This document shows, piece by piece, positions 6,043-6,836 of a stretch of DNA of 6,836 nt. Source of the DNA: JBLMZH01 sp050258715 (lineage in GTDB: Bacteria; Patescibacteriota; Doudnabacteria; UBA920; O2-02-FULL-48-8); the NCBI GenBank assembly GCA_050258715.1, contig JBLMZH010000062.1, positions 1 to 6,836 of the forward strand, read 5' to 3'. The notes beneath the pieces were generated by a model. The model worked only from the letters and a program-made list of their open reading frames with translations, ran no database searches and had not been told where the DNA came from. The position numbers and the translations under genes are program-made. How positions within the stretch are numbered: the stretch's first letter is position 1; each line of letters begins with the position of its first letter.

Positions 6043-6696
6043 TCAAAAAGAATTCTCGAATGAAAATTCTTTTTGTCCCATTTGCCGGAGGGTGGATCTT
6101 CTTGCCCGCCGCCCAAAGCTGATTCTTGGAATTTTCTTTTTGGGGATCGCGGCCAAGTTCGTGAGGACGAACCTTGTGGTGCGTTCCTGGTCTTCGGCCT
6201 TCGTTTCCAAAACGTCCAGCCTCAGGCCATGCTCTTCAAGTCCGGTTCTGGCTTCGCTTCTGACCACATCAAGATCCGCCCTTGTCGGCAAGCTGTCCTT
6301 CTTGAACTGCTTCATCTGTTCGATCTTGTGGAGCGAGATCCAGTGAGCGTGAACGGAACCGACGACCGTGCAGACGATGTACCATAGTTTCAGCGGGACG
6401 TCGTTGTAGTGGGCGGCAACGGTGGCGATCACAAACACGAAGAACCCGTTAGATCCGATGGCCGCGATCGCGTGCAGCTTGAGGTTGTTCGATTGCCGGG
6501 CGCGGCTGACGATGGTGAAGCTCGCGTTTTGGAAAACGAGCAGCGCGGTGATGACCAGCATCTGCTTGGATCCGAGTCCCGAGGTCAGGCTGATCGGAAT
6601 GGCTATTGGGAACAGAATGAGTTCCGGCCAGGCATTCTTGACCAGCCAATGCGGCAAGCCAAAGACGAGCGCGAAGAACTTCTTAAACTTTTCCAT
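6043..6696 (-). CDS. Phage-type small multi-pass membrane protein with cytoplasmic tail
   Basis: This 217-residue protein has membrane segments near 24-38, 45-62, 76-95 and 102-120. The core FQNASFTIVSRARQSNNLKLH (55-75), then AIAAIGSNGFF and a closing Gly-Ser helix, resembles small membrane proteins I recall from phages, with the pattern SRARxS...H...A..SN. This is recollection, not a search. Residues about 135-180 are charged and probably helical or coiled. The end is basic (KKKIPR, GRRARRS) and terminates in KEFSFENSF. The ATG at 6696 has a perfect AAGGAGG 9 nt upstream and a promoter about 100 nt upstream. It is first in a two-gene unit with the nuclease. The role is unknown; a holin-like or membrane-remodelling function is possible but not shown. 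Confidence 0.8.
   Translation of the reverse strand: MEKFKKFFALVFGLPHWLVKNAWPELILFPIAIPISLTSGLGSKQMLVITALLVFQNASFTIVSRARQSNNLKLHAIAAIGSNGFFVFVIATVAAHYNDVPLKLWYIVCTVVGSVHAHWISLHKIEQMKQFKKDSLPTRADLDVVRSEARTGLEEHGLRLDVLETKAEDQERTTRFVLTNLAAIPKKKIPRISFGRRARRSTLRQMGQKEFSFENSF
6044..6075 (-). repeat. 11-bp inverted repeat at the gene junction
   Basis: CAAAAAGAATT (6044-6054) and AATTCTTTTTG (6065-6075) form a perfect 11-bp stem with a 10-nt loop. It spans the last ten codons of the membrane protein and ends 7 nt before the nuclease ATG. On the mRNA the 3' arm ends in five Us. It could weaken or gate nuclease expression, as a leaky terminator or as a fold opened by translating ribosomes. Confidence 0.7.
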
Positions 6697-6785
6697 ACTG
6701 TCCTTCCTCCTTGGAAGTTGTGAACGAACTGTTTGTTAAGCTAACAAAATCGGCCTTTTCCAACCGGTGCGAATCAGGAGGTCGA
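6697..6785 (-). promoter_or_regulatory. Leader of the membrane-protein operon with internal anti-Shine-Dalgarno
   Basis: The predicted transcript begins near 6785. CCTCCT (6781-6776) at its very start is exactly complementary to AGGAGG (6711-6706) of the ribosome site AAGGAGG. Between them TTTGTTA/TAACAAA (6748-6742 with 6738-6732) forms a 7-bp hairpin with a 3-nt loop, also readable as a protein operator. Pairing the ends would hide the ribosome site. The complementarity is visible; the switch is inferred. Confidence 0.4.
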
Positions 6786-6791
6786 TATCTT

Positions 6792-6820
6792 TATATACCA
6801 GAAACGCCGACATTTGTCCA
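6792..6820 (-). promoter_or_regulatory. Promoter of the membrane protein-nuclease operon
   Basis: On the minus strand TGGACA (6820-6815), a 17-bp spacer and TATATA (6797-6792) form a good housekeeping promoter, with TGG before the hexamer giving an extended -10. Just upstream the minus strand reads GGCGG then TTTTTT (6834-6825), which looks like the 3' arm and T run of a terminator for a gene beyond the right edge. The operon would then start here. Confidence 0.65.
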
Positions 6821-6836
6821 CGAAAAAACCGCCTGA

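Noticed and set aside
5248..6063. Plus-strand open frame of 271 codons opposite the nuclease
   Set aside because: It mirrors the nuclease codons, has low-complexity V/L/D/R composition and no recognisable motif. The minus-strand frame has intact catalytic motifs and a proper operon setting.
6776..6782. AGGAGGT on the plus strand as a ribosome site
   Set aside because: No ATG, GTG or TTG follows within 5-12 nt, so no plus-strand gene starts here. The motif makes more sense as the anti-Shine-Dalgarno of the minus-strand leader.

Overview
The window looks like a chromosomal piece from an uncultivated bacterium, most likely a Candidate Phyla Radiation (Patescibacteria) lineage. The main reasons are a Ser/Asn/Tyr-rich surface protein whose C-terminal module is of a kind I associate with those genomes, a channel-like protein made only of conserved membrane helices, and a TMTC-like membrane glycosyltransferase with C-terminal TPRs. 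This assignment is by recollection of protein families, not by a search. All genes read cleanly with the standard code: there are no in-frame TGA codons, and TGA serves as the stop of two genes, which argues against the TGA=Gly lineages.

Layout. Positions 1-2572 carry three plus-strand genes. They are the 3' part of a secreted Ig-like repeat protein (cut by the left edge), an HU-type nucleoid protein with its own promoter and terminator, and a 223-residue MscS-related membrane protein behind a canonical promoter and a leader of about 165 nt. A strong bidirectional terminator (2601-2637) separates these from the minus-strand genes. The first minus-strand gene (2652-4400) encodes a multi-spanning GT-C glycosyltransferase of the TMTC type with TPRs. 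It appears to be transcribed from a promoter so close to its ATG that the mRNA would be leaderless.

The right third (4496-6836) is an apparent two-gene minus-strand operon, visibly richer in GC than the glycosyltransferase gene beside it. A promoter at 6792-6820 and a leader of about 89 nt precede a 217-residue membrane protein whose core resembles a membrane family I know from phages. Six nucleotides later comes a 499-residue PD-(D/E)XK nuclease of the RecB/Cas4/AddB type. The nuclease has an apparent Fe-S cysteine set and an additional Cys-rich tail. The unit ends in a 13-bp-stem terminator that touches the nuclease stop codon.

The left genes look like ordinary envelope and housekeeping functions: surface adhesion or display, nucleoid packing, membrane tension and glycosylation. 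The nuclease plus membrane protein unit is the part most likely to be mobile-element or phage derived, and it is the least ordinary part of the window. No CRISPR array, tRNA, rRNA, transposase or integrase was seen.
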